Shown: positions 37,014 to 45,191 of the stretch, in pieces
How positions within the stretch are numbered: position 1 is the stretch's first letter
Layout: every line of letters starts with the position of its first letter
Assembly (NCBI GenBank): GCA_039944855.1
Contig: JBDUXZ010000039.1
Coordinates: 1 to 53,651 of the forward strand
DNA from: Rhodothermales bacterium
Lineage (GTDB): Bacteria; Bacteroidota; Rhodothermia; Rhodothermales; JANQRZ01
Direction: 5' to 3'
DNA length: 53,651 nucleotides
Notes under the pieces: generated by a model
Database searches by the model: none
What the model was told of the DNA's origin: nothing
The model's input: the letters and a program-made list of their open reading frames with translations, nothing else
Made by a program: the position numbers and the translations under genes

Positions 37014-39143
37014 ATGAGCACGAAGACGCAGAAGAAAAGCCGCAAGTCCGCCTCCGCCCGCGATAAGAACGGCAAGCCCGCCGCAAACGGCGCCGCCGCC
37101 CTCGCCGCCTACGAGGGCGATCTCGACGTGACGCCCGTCAGTCCCGCCGACTTCGAGCCGGACGAGCTGAAGCAGGCGCTCCGCACGATGATGCTCTCGC
37201 GCCGGCTCGACGAGAAGATGCTGACGCTCCTCAAGCAAGGCAAGGGCTTCTTCCACATCGGCGCGAGCGGGCACGAGGCGGCGCAGGTCGGCCTCGGGAT
37301 GCACCTCAAGGGTGGGCACGACTGGTTCTGCATGTACTACCGTGACCTCGCGATGACGCTGACTCTCGGGATGACGGCGCGGGACACGATGCTCGCCCAC
37401 ATGGCGAAGGCGGACGACGTGAACTCCGGCGGGCGCCAGATGTCGGAGCACTTCGGTAACCGCGAGCTCAACATCATGACGACGAGCTCGTCGGTCGGCG
37501 CGCAGTACATGCCCGGCGTCGGGTTTGCCCTCGCCACGCAGCGCCGCGGCGACGACGCGATCACGTACATCTCGTCCGGCGACGGGGCGACGAGCCAGGG
37601 CGCGTTCCACGAGGCGCTGAACTGGAGCGCCCGCGCCGGCGCCCCCGCGCTCTTCCACATTCAGGACAACAAGTACGCGATCTCCGTCCCGATCGCCGAG
37701 CAGACGGCGGGCGCGAACATCCACAACATCACGGCCGGCTACCACGGCCTCACCCGCGCCTCGTACGACGGCACCGACTTCTTCACCGCGTGGGCGGTCG
37801 GCAAGGCCGCGGCCGAGCACCTCCGCGCGGGCAAAGGGCCGGTGGCCCTCGTCGCCGACGTGGTCCGCCTCCTCCCGCACTCGTCGTCGGACAGCCACGA
37901 CAAGTACCGCGTGGCCGAGGACCTCGAAAAGGACCGCACGCGCGACCCGATCACGAAGCTCGCCGCCCGCCTCGTCGAAGCCGGCGTGATGACGCAGGAC
38001 GAGGTCGACGCGCTCCAGAAGGACGTGCAGAAGGAGGTCGACGAGGCCGCCGTGTGGGCCGCGCAGCAGGCCGACCCCGAGCCCGAGACCGCCCTACTCC
38101 ACATCTACGACGAGAACCCGCCGGAGCTGGACTACGAAGCCTCCGAGCCGAGCGGCGAACTCATCGTGATGGTCGACGCGATCAACCACGCGCTCGACGA
38201 GGAGATGGACCGCGACGAGCGCGTGCTCGTCTACGGCGAGGACGTCGGCGGCGGGAAGGGCGGCGTGTTCACCGCCACGCGCGGTCTTACGGCGAAGCAC
38301 GGCGCCGATCGCTGCTTCAATTCGCCCCTCGCCGAGCACTCCATCGTCGGGAGCGCCGTGGGGCTCGCGGCGGCGGGGTACAAGCCCGTCGTCGAGATCC
38401 AGTTCGCGGACTACATCTGGCCCGCGATGCAGGCCATCCGCAACCAGCTCGCCCCGTTCCGCTACCGCTCGAACAACGCGTGGGAGGCGCCCGTCGTGAT
38501 GCGCGTCCCGTGCGGCGGCTACATCCACGGCGGCCTCTGCCACAGCCAGAACGTCGAGTCGATCTTCGCCCACTTCCCCGGGCTCAAAGTCGCGATGCCG
38601 AGCAACGCGGCGGACGCGAAGGGCTTGCTCAAAACGGCGATCCGGCTCAACGATCCGGTGATCTTCCTCGAACACAAGTCGCTCTACCGGCAGGGCCCGG
38701 CCCGCTCGCCCGAGCCCGACGCCGACTATCTCGTCCCCTTCGGCAAGGCGAAGACGGTACGCGAGGGCTCGGACCTCACGATCGTGACGTACGGCGCGAT
38801 GGTGTACAAGGCGATCAACGCGGCGAAGGCGCTCGAGAAGGAAGGCCACAGCGTCGAGGTCATCGACATTCGGACGATGTACCCGCTCGACACCGAGACC
38901 ATCCTCGCGTCGGTCGAGAAGACGAGCCGCGCGCTCGTGCTCTACGAGGACCACGAGTTCCTCGGCTTCGGCGCTGAGATCGCCGCGCAGATCGTCGACA
39001 AGGCGTTCGAGCACCTCGACGCCCCCGTGAAGCGCGTGGCCGGGGCGTTCACGTTCATCCCCTTCGCCGACCCGCTGGAGCGCGCCGTCCTCCCGCAGGA
39101 CGACGACGTGCTCACAGGAGCCCGCGAGGTGCTGGCGTATTAG
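37014..39143 (+). CDS. Fused E1 alpha-beta of 2-oxoacid dehydrogenase complex
   Basis: The thiamine-diphosphate E1 component decarboxylates a 2-oxoacid (branched-chain 2-oxoacid or pyruvate) and passes the acyl group to lipoyl-E2. In 709 residues both subunits are joined: alpha (about 45-370) with GHEAAQVGLGMHL, the TPP motif GDGATSQG and LPHSSSDSHDKYR; beta (about 385-709) with YGEDVGGGKGGVF, FNSPLAEHSIVGSAVGLA, E-I-Q-F-A-D-Y and HKSLYR. The N terminus is Lys/Ser-rich and precedes the fold. E2 and E3 are not in the window. Such fusions are common in Bacteroidota. Substrate is more likely branched-chain, by resemblance to 2-oxoisovalerate E1. Confidence 0.92.
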   Translation: MSTKTQKKSRKSASARDKNGKPAANGAAALAAYEGDLDVTPVSPADFEPDELKQALRTMMLSRRLDEKMLTLLKQGKGFFHIGASGHEAAQVGLGMHLKGGHDWFCMYYRDLAMTLTLGMTARDTMLAHMAKADDVNSGGRQMSEHFGNRELNIMTTSSSVGAQYMPGVGFALATQRRGDDAITYISSGDGATSQGAFHEALNWSARAGAPALFHIQDNKYAISVPIAEQTAGANIHNITAGYHGLTRASYDGTDFFTAWAVGKAAAEHLRAGKGPVALVADVVRLLPHSSSDSHDKYRVAEDLEKDRTRDPITKLAARLVEAGVMTQDEVDALQKDVQKEVDEAAVWAAQQADPEPETALLHIYDENPPELDYEASEPSGELIVMVDAINHALDEEMDRDERVLVYGEDVGGGKGGVFTATRGLTAKHGADRCFNSPLAEHSIVGSAVGLAAAGYKPVVEIQFADYIWPAMQAIRNQLAPFRYRSNNAWEAPVVMRVPCGGYIHGGLCHSQNVESIFAHFPGLKVAMPSNAADAKGLLKTAIRLNDPVIFLEHKSLYRQGPARSPEPDADYLVPFGKAKTVREGSDLTIVTYGAMVYKAINAAKALEKEGHSVEVIDIRTMYPLDTETILASVEKTSRALVLYEDHEFLGFGAEIAAQIVDKAFEHLDAPVKRVAGAFTFIPFADPLERAVLPQDDDVLTGAREVLAY

Positions 39144-39192
39144 CGCCCGCCGAACAGCAGTGCGCGGAGGCGGCGGGATCTTCTCGCCGCCT

Positions 39193-39221
39193 TTGCTTTT
39201 TACACCCGATCCCGCATATTC
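39193..39221 (+). promoter_or_regulatory. Promoter of DUF1573 gene
   Basis: TTGCTT (39193-39198) and ATATTC (39216-39221) are 17 bp apart, and the ATG at 39239 follows 17 bp later. The site lies in a 95-bp gap after the E1 gene. Confidence 0.5.
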
Positions 39222-39238
39222 CTCGCCTCTGCCTCGCT

Positions 39239-39958
39239 ATGCTCAAATCGCTCTTCGCGCTCGCCGTTGCCGTCCTGCTTGCCGTCCCGGCGCAGGCCCA
39301 ACTCTCGTTCGCCACGACCACGCACGACTTCGGCGGGATCACCGAAGGCGCCACCGCGACGCACACGTTCATCTTCACGAACGACGGGGCCAGGCCGCTC
39401 AAGCTCCGCTCCGTCCGCCCGTCGTGCGGCTGCACCGCGCCGACGTTTACGACGGAGGCCGTCGCGCCGGGCGAGACCGGCGAGATCGTCATCGCATACG
39501 ATTCGCAGGGGCGGCCCGGCCCGTTCCGCAAATCGATTCAGGTGACGGCCCAAACCGGCGACACGACGGTCGATGAGACGCTCTACATCGTGGGCGACGT
39601 GGCGCGGGAGACGATCTCCGCCGCGACAGGCGCGCCGCAGGGGAACGTCGTCTTCGACACGGACTCGTTCGACCTCGGGACCGTGACATTGGATCAGCAG
39701 GTGACACACGTCTTTAAGATGCAGCACGCCGGCACGAAGCCGATTCGCATCACCGAAGCCAAGAGCTACCCCGACGGGCTCCGCATTGTGTATCCGACCA
39801 CGCCCGTCTTCGCCGACGACCTCGTGAGCATCCGCGTCACCGTCCCGCCCGGCACGTCCGGCGACCTCGACTACGCCGTCGTCCTCACCACCGACGACGA
39901 CGCGCAGCCGACGAAGTCGCTCCGCCTCACGGGAAGGGCCGCGGGCGTGTCGCAGTAA
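39239..39958 (+). CDS. DUF1573 domain secreted protein
   Basis: The 239-residue protein has a signal peptide (MLKSLFALAVAVLLAVPAQAQ) and two Ig-like beta-sandwich regions of the DUF1573/ASPM-SPD-2-Hydin type: THDFGGITEGATATHTFIFTN with the family CGCTAP motif near 62-67, and VVFDTDSFDLGTVTLDQQVT further on. It should be exported, perhaps attached to the outer membrane; the role of this family is unknown. A strong terminator follows at 39980. Confidence 0.9.
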   Translation: MLKSLFALAVAVLLAVPAQAQLSFATTTHDFGGITEGATATHTFIFTNDGARPLKLRSVRPSCGCTAPTFTTEAVAPGETGEIVIAYDSQGRPGPFRKSIQVTAQTGDTTVDETLYIVGDVARETISAATGAPQGNVVFDTDSFDLGTVTLDQQVTHVFKMQHAGTKPIRITEAKSYPDGLRIVYPTTPVFADDLVSIRVTVPPGTSGDLDYAVVLTTDDDAQPTKSLRLTGRAAGVSQ

Positions 39959-39979
39959 AGCGCTTACCCTCCGCCTGCT

Positions 39980-40020
39980 GAGGCGCGATTCGCTCCAGCG
40001 AATCGCGCCTCTTTTGTTGT
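39980..40020 (+). terminator. Strong intrinsic terminator after DUF1573 gene
   Basis: GAGGCGCGATTCGCT (39980-39994) pairs perfectly with AGCGAATCGCGCCTC (39997-40011), a 15-bp stem, followed by TTTTGTTGT. It ends the E1/DUF1573 unit before the DUF547 gene. Confidence 0.93.
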
Positions 40021-40078
40021 ACGTTCCGGGAGGACCTGCCCGTTCTGCCTCGGCCCCGCGCATTCCCTCCTGACTCCG

Positions 40079-40897
40079 ATGCCCATGCTGACGCTTCTCC
40101 TCGCCCTCTTCCTCGCCCCGTCGCTCACCGCTCCCGAGGCGCCGTCGCCATCCGTCGCGTACGAACAGGCGTGGTCCGACCTCCTCCGGCGCGTCGTCAC
40201 CGACGATGGACTCGTGCGCTACGACCGGCTCGCCGGCCCGCTCGCCGACGAGTTCGCCGCCGTCGTCGACGCGGTGGAGACGTTCGACGCGAGCACGCTC
40301 ACGAGCGAGGCCGCGCGGCTCGCGTTCTGGATGAACGCCTACAACGTGAAGATGGTCGAGCGCGTGCTGGCGAAGGGCACGCCGCCGAACATCGAGCGCG
40401 CCGGCTTCGACGCGTTTTTCAAGACGCCCGTCCGCGTGGCGGGCCGAGACGTGACCCTCGATGAGATCGAGAACGTGATCCTCCGGCGGCAGCCGACGAC
40501 GACGCTCTCGGCGCTGCAGGTCCGCGCGCTCGACCCGCGCATCCACGTCGGGCTCAACTGCGGGGCCGTCTCGTGCCCGCGCCTGCGCAGCCGCGCGTTC
40601 ACCGCTGCGAACGTGGACGCCGAACTCGACCGCGCGATGGGCGACTTCGTCAACAGCCGCCACCACTTCCGCTACGACGGGGATACGGCCGTGCTGTCGA
40701 GCCTGCTCGACTGGTTCGGCGCCGATTTCGACGCAACGGGCGAGCCGGCGGGGGATTACCTCCTCGGGTTCATGGACGCCTCCCGGCCGAGCGCGGCGCG
40801 GTTGAGGGCGCTGTTCGAGGGCCGTACGGCGGCCGAAATCAAAGCGCAGCCGAACGTCCGGTTCGAATACCGCTGGGGCCTCAACGCGGCGAAGTGA
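40079..40897 (+). CDS. DUF547 domain protein
   Basis: The 272-residue protein has a signal-like N terminus (MLTLLLALFLAPSLTAPEAP) and the DUF547 pattern: Y-D-R-L near 45, RLAFWMNAYNVKMVERVL (about 80-97), and IHVGLNCGAVSCPRLRSRAF (about 155-174). DUF547 proteins show remote similarity to papain/transglutaminase-like folds; the Cys in NCGAVSCP and nearby His would be candidate catalytic residues, but activity is unproven. Likely secreted to the periplasm. Confidence 0.88.
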   Translation: MPMLTLLLALFLAPSLTAPEAPSPSVAYEQAWSDLLRRVVTDDGLVRYDRLAGPLADEFAAVVDAVETFDASTLTSEAARLAFWMNAYNVKMVERVLAKGTPPNIERAGFDAFFKTPVRVAGRDVTLDEIENVILRRQPTTTLSALQVRALDPRIHVGLNCGAVSCPRLRSRAFTAANVDAELDRAMGDFVNSRHHFRYDGDTAVLSSLLDWFGADFDATGEPAGDYLLGFMDASRPSAARLRALFEGRTAAEIKAQPNVRFEYRWGLNAAK

Positions 40898-40976
40898 AGC
40901 CCGCCCGCGCTTGCCCGCTCGTGCAGCAGCGCCGATCTTTGCTCGCCCGTTGCCTCTTCCGCCCGCCTGCGCCGCC

Positions 40977-41927
40977 ATGCTGAATCGGATCGCCGTCCTG
41001 CTCGTCCTTTGTTTCCCGGCTCTCGCGCACGCGCAGGCGTGGACGATGCAGCCCGGCGAGGTCTACCTCAAGATCACGCAGGGCTTCGCGAACGCCTCCG
41101 AGCGCTACGACGCGAACGGCGACGTCGTGCCTTACGACCCGGCCGTCGAGGGCGAGACCCCGTTCCGCGACCGCAGCCGCTACCTCTACGGCGAGGTCGG
41201 GCTGGCGCCGAAACTCTCGCTCTTCGGGACGCTCCCGTACAAACGCCTATTCATCACCGACGGCGGATTCGACGTGCCCGTGGAGCGGCAGGCATCGGAC
41301 CTCGGCTCGGCCGTGGTCGGGCTGCGGATCGGGCTCGACGAAGCCGTCGGACTGCGCGACGACCGCTCGGCGCTCGCGGCGAACGTCGCACTCGTCGTCC
41401 CCCTCGGCTACCGGCGCAACTTCGCGCCGGCGGTGGGGCCGGGGCAGGTCGATGCGCAGTTGCTGCTGGCGTATGGGCGAAGCCTGTGGCCGCTCCCGGC
41501 CTACGCGCAGGTCGGCGTCGGCTACCGCCACCGCACGTCCGTCTTCGGCCTCTCCCGCGTCGTCGATTGCCCGGCGACGCAGCCCGACGATGCCGAAGAG
41601 CTGTGCATCGCCGACGGCGGGGGGGAGGTCGCGTACAGCGACGAGTTGCTGTTCAAGTTGGAAGCGGGCTACACCCTGTTTGACCGCGTGCGGCTGCAGG
41701 GCCTGCTCGACCTCGTGTGGTCGGTCGATGCGCCGGAGTCCGTCAACGCGGAGGCGGGCGTGCAGCCCGAAGCGTTCCCGCAGCAGCGGTTTCTCCGGAC
41801 GGGCGTGGGCGCGACGTTCCTCGTGTTCGGCGAGACCGGGCTGAGCGTGCAGGCGTTCACGGCGCCCTACGCCCGCAACGCCCTCCGCGCCGTCGAGGTG
41901 TTCGTCGGGATCGAAACCAAACTGTGA
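40977..41927 (+). CDS. Outer-membrane beta-barrel-like protein
   Basis: The 316-residue protein starts with a signal peptide (MLNRIAVLLVLCFPALAHAQ) followed by alternating strands rich in Gly, Tyr and charged residues (GEVYLKITQGFANASERYD, RYLYGEVGLAPKLSLFGTLP), ending in an aromatic/charged segment VEVFVGIETKL. This is the look of a transporter/MetA-like or DUF-type outer-membrane barrel. Two Cys pairs lie in a presumed loop (DCPATQPDDAEELC). Function unknown. It follows the DUF547 gene by 79 bp. Frame open to 40911, but the signal begins at the ATG. Confidence 0.78.
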   Translation: MLNRIAVLLVLCFPALAHAQAWTMQPGEVYLKITQGFANASERYDANGDVVPYDPAVEGETPFRDRSRYLYGEVGLAPKLSLFGTLPYKRLFITDGGFDVPVERQASDLGSAVVGLRIGLDEAVGLRDDRSALAANVALVVPLGYRRNFAPAVGPGQVDAQLLLAYGRSLWPLPAYAQVGVGYRHRTSVFGLSRVVDCPATQPDDAEELCIADGGGEVAYSDELLFKLEAGYTLFDRVRLQGLLDLVWSVDAPESVNAEAGVQPEAFPQQRFLRTGVGATFLVFGETGLSVQAFTAPYARNALRAVEVFVGIETKL

Positions 41928-41961
41928 CTTGTGGAGGTGTGGGAGTGTGGACGAAAGCTTA

Positions 41962-42102
41962 GAGCCTATCCGAAAAGTATTCTTGTCATCCTGAGCGCAG
42001 CGAAGGATCTCCTCAAGGCAATCGATTTCGCTCGAATCAGGGAGATTCTTCAGTCGCTATGCTCCTTCAGAATGACAGACATTGGGCTTTTCGGATAGGC
42101 CC
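41962..42102. mobile_element. 141-bp MITE with 16-bp inverted ends
   Basis: The ends GAGCCTATCCGAAAAG (41962-41977) and CTTTTCGGATAGGCCC (42087-42102) are inverted with one mismatch, and TTA flanks both sides (41959-41961 and 42103-42105) as a target duplication. The interior carries GTCATCCTGAGCGCAGCGAA near 41985 and its imperfect inverse, and so would fold into a long hairpin. It holds no gene. The end sequence and 3-bp TTA duplication fit an IS5-family (IS1031-type) transposase in trans, which is inference. Confidence 0.82.
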
Positions 42103-42130
42103 TTAGAAAGGTACCGGGTCTTACAAATTA

Positions 42131-42162
42131 TGACCGCTGACTACTGACCACCGACCACTGAC
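42131..42162. repeat. Short repeat of TGACCAC-type units
   Basis: Four to five degenerate copies of a roughly 10-bp unit (TGACCGC, TGACTAC, TGACCAC, CGACCAC, TGACGG) lie directly before the MOSC start codon. The units resemble the ACCACGGACC repeat near rpiA. Between them and the MITE is a short stretch with nothing recognisable. Confidence 0.55.
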
Positions 42163-42166
42163 GGCC

Positions 42167-42628
42167 ATGAGCCACGTCTTCCAACTCAACACGTCGCCGG
42201 GCGGCGTGCCGAAGCGCGCGGTGCAGGCCGTCGCGGTCGGGCCGCTCGGGCTTGAGGGCGACGGCGTGAACCACCCGAAGGTCCACGGCGGACCGGAACG
42301 GGCCGTCTGCCTGTGGTCGCTCGACCGGATCCTCGCGTTGCAGGCGGAGGGCCACCCGATTTTCCCGGGCGCGGTCGGCGAGAACGTGACGCTCGCGGGG
42401 CTCGACTGGAGCGGGCTCGGCCCCGGCTCCGTGCTCGACCTCGGCGACGCCGTCCGGCTGGAGGTGACGAAATACACGACGCCGTGCAACACGATCGCGG
42501 CGTACTTCGCCGAGCGGCAGTTCAAGCGGATCAGCGAGGAGCGGCATCCCGGGTGGAGCCGGCTCTACGCCCGCGTCCTCCGGCCGGGCACGCTCCGCGT
42601 CGGCGACGTCGTGCGCATCGTGGACTAA
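42167..42628 (+). CDS. MOSC domain protein
   Basis: MOSC domains bind or transfer sulfur and molybdenum-cofactor ligands. The 153-residue protein is one MOSC domain: LGLEGDGVNHPKVHGGPERAV (about 27-47), H-P-I-F-P-G-A-V-G-E-N-V-T and the Cys in YTTPCNTIAAYF, a likely catalytic Cys. It is the size of YiiM-like proteins without the additional N-terminal domain. Some members detoxify N-hydroxylated bases. Cytoplasmic. Confidence 0.9.
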   Translation: MSHVFQLNTSPGGVPKRAVQAVAVGPLGLEGDGVNHPKVHGGPERAVCLWSLDRILALQAEGHPIFPGAVGENVTLAGLDWSGLGPGSVLDLGDAVRLEVTKYTTPCNTIAAYFAERQFKRISEERHPGWSRLYARVLRPGTLRVGDVVRIVD

Positions 42629-42640
42629 CAATTGCGTGGC

Positions 42641-43093
42641 TCAGCCGAGGTTGTCGCCGTACCAGAAGTAGAGAAGCTCTCCCTCGTCAACGTCGTAAGC
42701 GGCACGGAAGAAAAACTCGCCGCCGTGGAACCAGATAATCCAACCGCTCTCGATATCGCGGTCGCCACGAATCCCATTGGCAATGATGAGATCTCTGCCG
42801 CCCTCTACGACACCTACAAACTGAACGCCGTAGCGCCACACGGGTGTTCGAGCGGCAAGCGCTCGTTCGACCTGTCGGATTTGGTGCGGCGACGGCTTCC
42901 AGTAGCTCTCGTATGGCGGGAGTCCGAGGGCCACGTCGTCCTGAATTCCATCCTCGGGTCCGAATGCGACTCTCGGGAGTGGGTCGAACGTGTATCCGAT
43001 GTCACGAACGACACTGGCTGGAGAGCACGCGCTGAGGCTCACCGCAAGGAAGGCACATAGAGCGAACAGAGCCCGGTAGTTCGAGAGCCGCAT
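42641..43093 (-). CDS. Predicted lipoprotein of unknown function
   Basis: The 150-residue protein has a signal segment LFALCAFLAVSLSAC with a lipobox Cys about residue 23, then a globular region with many aromatics (WRYGVQFVGVVEGG, GWIIWFHGGEFFFRAAYD, LLYFWYGDNLG). No family is recognised. ATG at 43093; the frame extends to a TTG at 43099. GC content is visibly lower than the genes either side, so lateral gain is possible. It converges on the MOSC gene with a 12-bp gap. Confidence 0.72.
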   Translation of the reverse strand: MRLSNYRALFALCAFLAVSLSACSPASVVRDIGYTFDPLPRVAFGPEDGIQDDVALGLPPYESYWKPSPHQIRQVERALAARTPVWRYGVQFVGVVEGGRDLIIANGIRGDRDIESGWIIWFHGGEFFFRAAYDVDEGELLYFWYGDNLG

Positions 43094-43106
43094 AGCCAAC
43101 CTGTAG

Positions 43107-43865
43107 CTAGCGTGATCCTGCGGGCTCTTTCTCGGCCACGGGTTGCCCGTCGGACACCGCGATGCCGTTGGGCTCGGTCGGCAGCCCCGGTTTCGGCGGT
43201 GGGTCGAGCACGGCGAGCGTCGCCCGCTCCTTCAGCCCGACGACGACGTACGTCCCGAGCAGGATCGCCGTGCCGGCGATGCCGATCAGGCTGAAGAGCT
43301 GGAACTCGTAGCCCGCGACCGGGATCGTCGGGTTCGCGAGGAAGAACACGAGCGTGTTCGCCGCGATCATCGCGATCCGGCTCTCCGTCGGGCCGAAGCC
43401 GGCGAACGAGATCTTGAACACGTCGCGCGAGATCGTGACGAGGTTCACGAGGATCATCATCAGGTAGTAGCCGACGATGAGGAAGAGGGCGATCGAGAGC
43501 TCCATCAGCGGCGAGAACCCGAGGCCGAGGAAGATCAGCAGCGTCGAGATTGCATCGCTCTGGTGGTCGACGTAGAACCCGTAGCGCTCGCGGCGGATGT
43601 TGCGGACGCGGGCGAGCGTGCCGTCGAGCGAGTCGCCCCACCAGTGGACGACGAAGCCGACCGAGGCGAGCCACAGCCAGTCAAGGCTGTACTGCGTGAG
43701 GTAGTACGAGAGGCCGATGACGACGGCCGAGATCAGCCCGATCACCGTCAGCGTGTCGGGCGTGACCCACTGCGGAAGCCGCCGGGCCATCCGCGGGAGG
43801 GCCCACTGCTCGAAGCGAGCGAGCGCGATCCGGTTAACGCGTTGTTTGGCGACGGCCCGTTCCAT
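43107..43865 (-). CDS. CDP-alcohol phosphatidyltransferase
   Basis: An integral membrane enzyme that joins an alcohol to a CDP-linked lipid. The 252-residue protein has the full CAP motif: DSLDGTLARVRN followed by GFYVDHQSD (D-x2-D-G-x2-A-R ... G-x3-D-x3-D), metal-binding, and about five helices after it. N terminus MERAVAKQRVNRIALARFEQ is basic. The ATG at 43865 was used over the open frame to 43913. Products could be phosphatidylinositol, ethanolamine or other polar lipids; a sphingolipid headgroup reaction is possible given spt elsewhere in the window, but no evidence here. Confidence 0.9.
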   Translation of the reverse strand: MERAVAKQRVNRIALARFEQWALPRMARRLPQWVTPDTLTVIGLISAVVIGLSYYLTQYSLDWLWLASVGFVVHWWGDSLDGTLARVRNIRRERYGFYVDHQSDAISTLLIFLGLGFSPLMELSIALFLIVGYYLMMILVNLVTISRDVFKISFAGFGPTESRIAMIAANTLVFFLANPTIPVAGYEFQLFSLIGIAGTAILLGTYVVVGLKERATLAVLDPPPKPGLPTEPNGIAVSDGQPVAEKEPAGSR

Positions 43866-43909
43866 ACGTCGTGAGAGGCGGTGGGAGAGATGCGTCCTAC
43901 CGATACCGA

Positions 43910-45091
43910 TCAAACGGTGTTAAGTGCCCGGTCGAGGTCGTCCCGCAAGTCGTCGAGGTCTTCGACACCGACGGAGAGGCGGATGAGGGAATCCGAGAGG
44001 CCGGCCGCGAGGCGCTCTTCGAGCGGGATCGAGGCATGCGTCATCGACGCCGGGTGGCTCACGAGGCTCTCGACGCCGCCGAGGCTCTCGGCGAGGGCGA
44101 ACACGCGGAGCGCCTGCATCAGCTTCACGGCCCGCTCGTACGAGTCGTCCTTGAGCGTGAACGAGACCATGCCGCCGAAGTCGCTCATCTGCCGCGCGGC
44201 GATCTCGTGGCCGGGGTGCGAGGCGAGGCCGGGGTAGCGGACGGGACCGACGGCGGGGTGCTCGTCGAGGAAGGCGGCGAGGGCACTCGCGTTCGCGCAG
44301 TGGCGCTCCATGCGGAGGTGGAGCGTCTTCGTGGCACGGAGGACGAGGAAGCAGTCCATTGGCCCCGGCGCGGCGCCGGCCGCTTTGATCTGGAAGCGGA
44401 GGTGCTCGGTCCAGCCCGCGTCATTCGTCAGCACGGCCCCGCCGATTACGTCGGAGTGCCCGCCGATGTACTTCGTCGTGGAGTGGAGGACGAGGTCGGC
44501 GCCGAGGGCGAGGGGCTGCTGGAGGAACGGCGAGGCGAACGTGTTGTCCACGACGAGGTCGGCCCCGTTCGCCTTCGCGCGCTCGGCGACGGCGGCGATG
44601 TCGATGATGCGGAGGAGGGGGTTCGTCGGCGTCTCGGCCCAGACCAGCTTCGTGTCGTCGGTGAGCGCGGACTCGAACGCGTCGAGGTCGGTCATGTCGA
44701 CGAAGGAGAACCGCAGGCCGAAGGGCTCGAAGACCTGCCGCATGAGGCGGTACGTCCCGCCGTAGAGGTCGTTCGTGGCGACGACATGGTCGCCGGGCCG
44801 GAGCCGCTTGAGGAGCGCGTCGACGGCGGCGAGGCCGGAGGCGAAGCAGATCCCCTCGTCGGCTCCTTCGAGCGAGGCGAGGTTGGCTTCGAGCGCCGAG
44901 CGCGTCGGGTTCGAGACGCGGGCGTACTCGTGCCCCTGGTGGTCGCCGGGCGCGGCCTGCACATACGTCGACGTGAGGTAGACGGGCGTCATGATGGCGC
45001 CGGTCGTCGGGTCGGGCTCCTGGCCTGCGTGGATGGCGCGCGTGCCGAAGCCGAGTTGTTTGGTGGCGAGGCCGTTGGAGGAGTCAGCCAT
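43910..45091 (-). CDS. metB: Cystathionine gamma-synthase/lyase-type PLP enzyme
   Basis: A Cys/Met metabolism PLP enzyme of 393 residues. Features: FGTRAIHAGQEPDPTTGA, P-V-Y-L-T-S-T-Y-V-Q, Y-A-R-V-S-N-P-T-R, SGLAAVDALL, E-T-P-T-N-P-L-L, VVDNTFASPFLQQPL and LHSTTKYIGGHSDVIGG with the Schiff-base Lys. The C-terminal SLGGVESLVSHPASMTH favours cystathionine gamma-synthase or lyase over methionine gamma-lyase. Which direction it serves cannot be settled here. A 44-bp gap separates it from the phosphatidyltransferase gene downstream. Confidence 0.9.
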   Translation of the reverse strand: MADSSNGLATKQLGFGTRAIHAGQEPDPTTGAIMTPVYLTSTYVQAAPGDHQGHEYARVSNPTRSALEANLASLEGADEGICFASGLAAVDALLKRLRPGDHVVATNDLYGGTYRLMRQVFEPFGLRFSFVDMTDLDAFESALTDDTKLVWAETPTNPLLRIIDIAAVAERAKANGADLVVDNTFASPFLQQPLALGADLVLHSTTKYIGGHSDVIGGAVLTNDAGWTEHLRFQIKAAGAAPGPMDCFLVLRATKTLHLRMERHCANASALAAFLDEHPAVGPVRYPGLASHPGHEIAARQMSDFGGMVSFTLKDDSYERAVKLMQALRVFALAESLGGVESLVSHPASMTHASIPLEERLAAGLSDSLIRLSVGVEDLDDLRDDLDRALNTV

Positions 45092-45130
45092 GACGGTGCG
45101 GGAGCGAGAGGGTGGGGGGCGGTGTGCTGG

Positions 45131-45170
45131 CCTAAAAGGAAACGGGGGCGCAGGCTACCGCGCCCCCGTT
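45131..45170 (-). terminator. Intrinsic terminator of TPR gene
   Basis: An 11-bp perfect stem, AACGGGGGCGC (45141-45151) with GCGCCCCCGTT (45160-45170), is followed on the minus strand by TCCTTTTAGG, a moderate T-rich end. It lies 21 bp after the stop of the TPR gene and before the MetB-like gene. Confidence 0.85.
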
Positions 45171-45191
45171 CCGTATGAGGGAACCGGTCGG

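Noticed and set aside
41962-42102. Reading the inverted ends as an intrinsic terminator
   Set aside because: The arms are about 110 bp apart, flanked by TTA duplications and lack a T-run.
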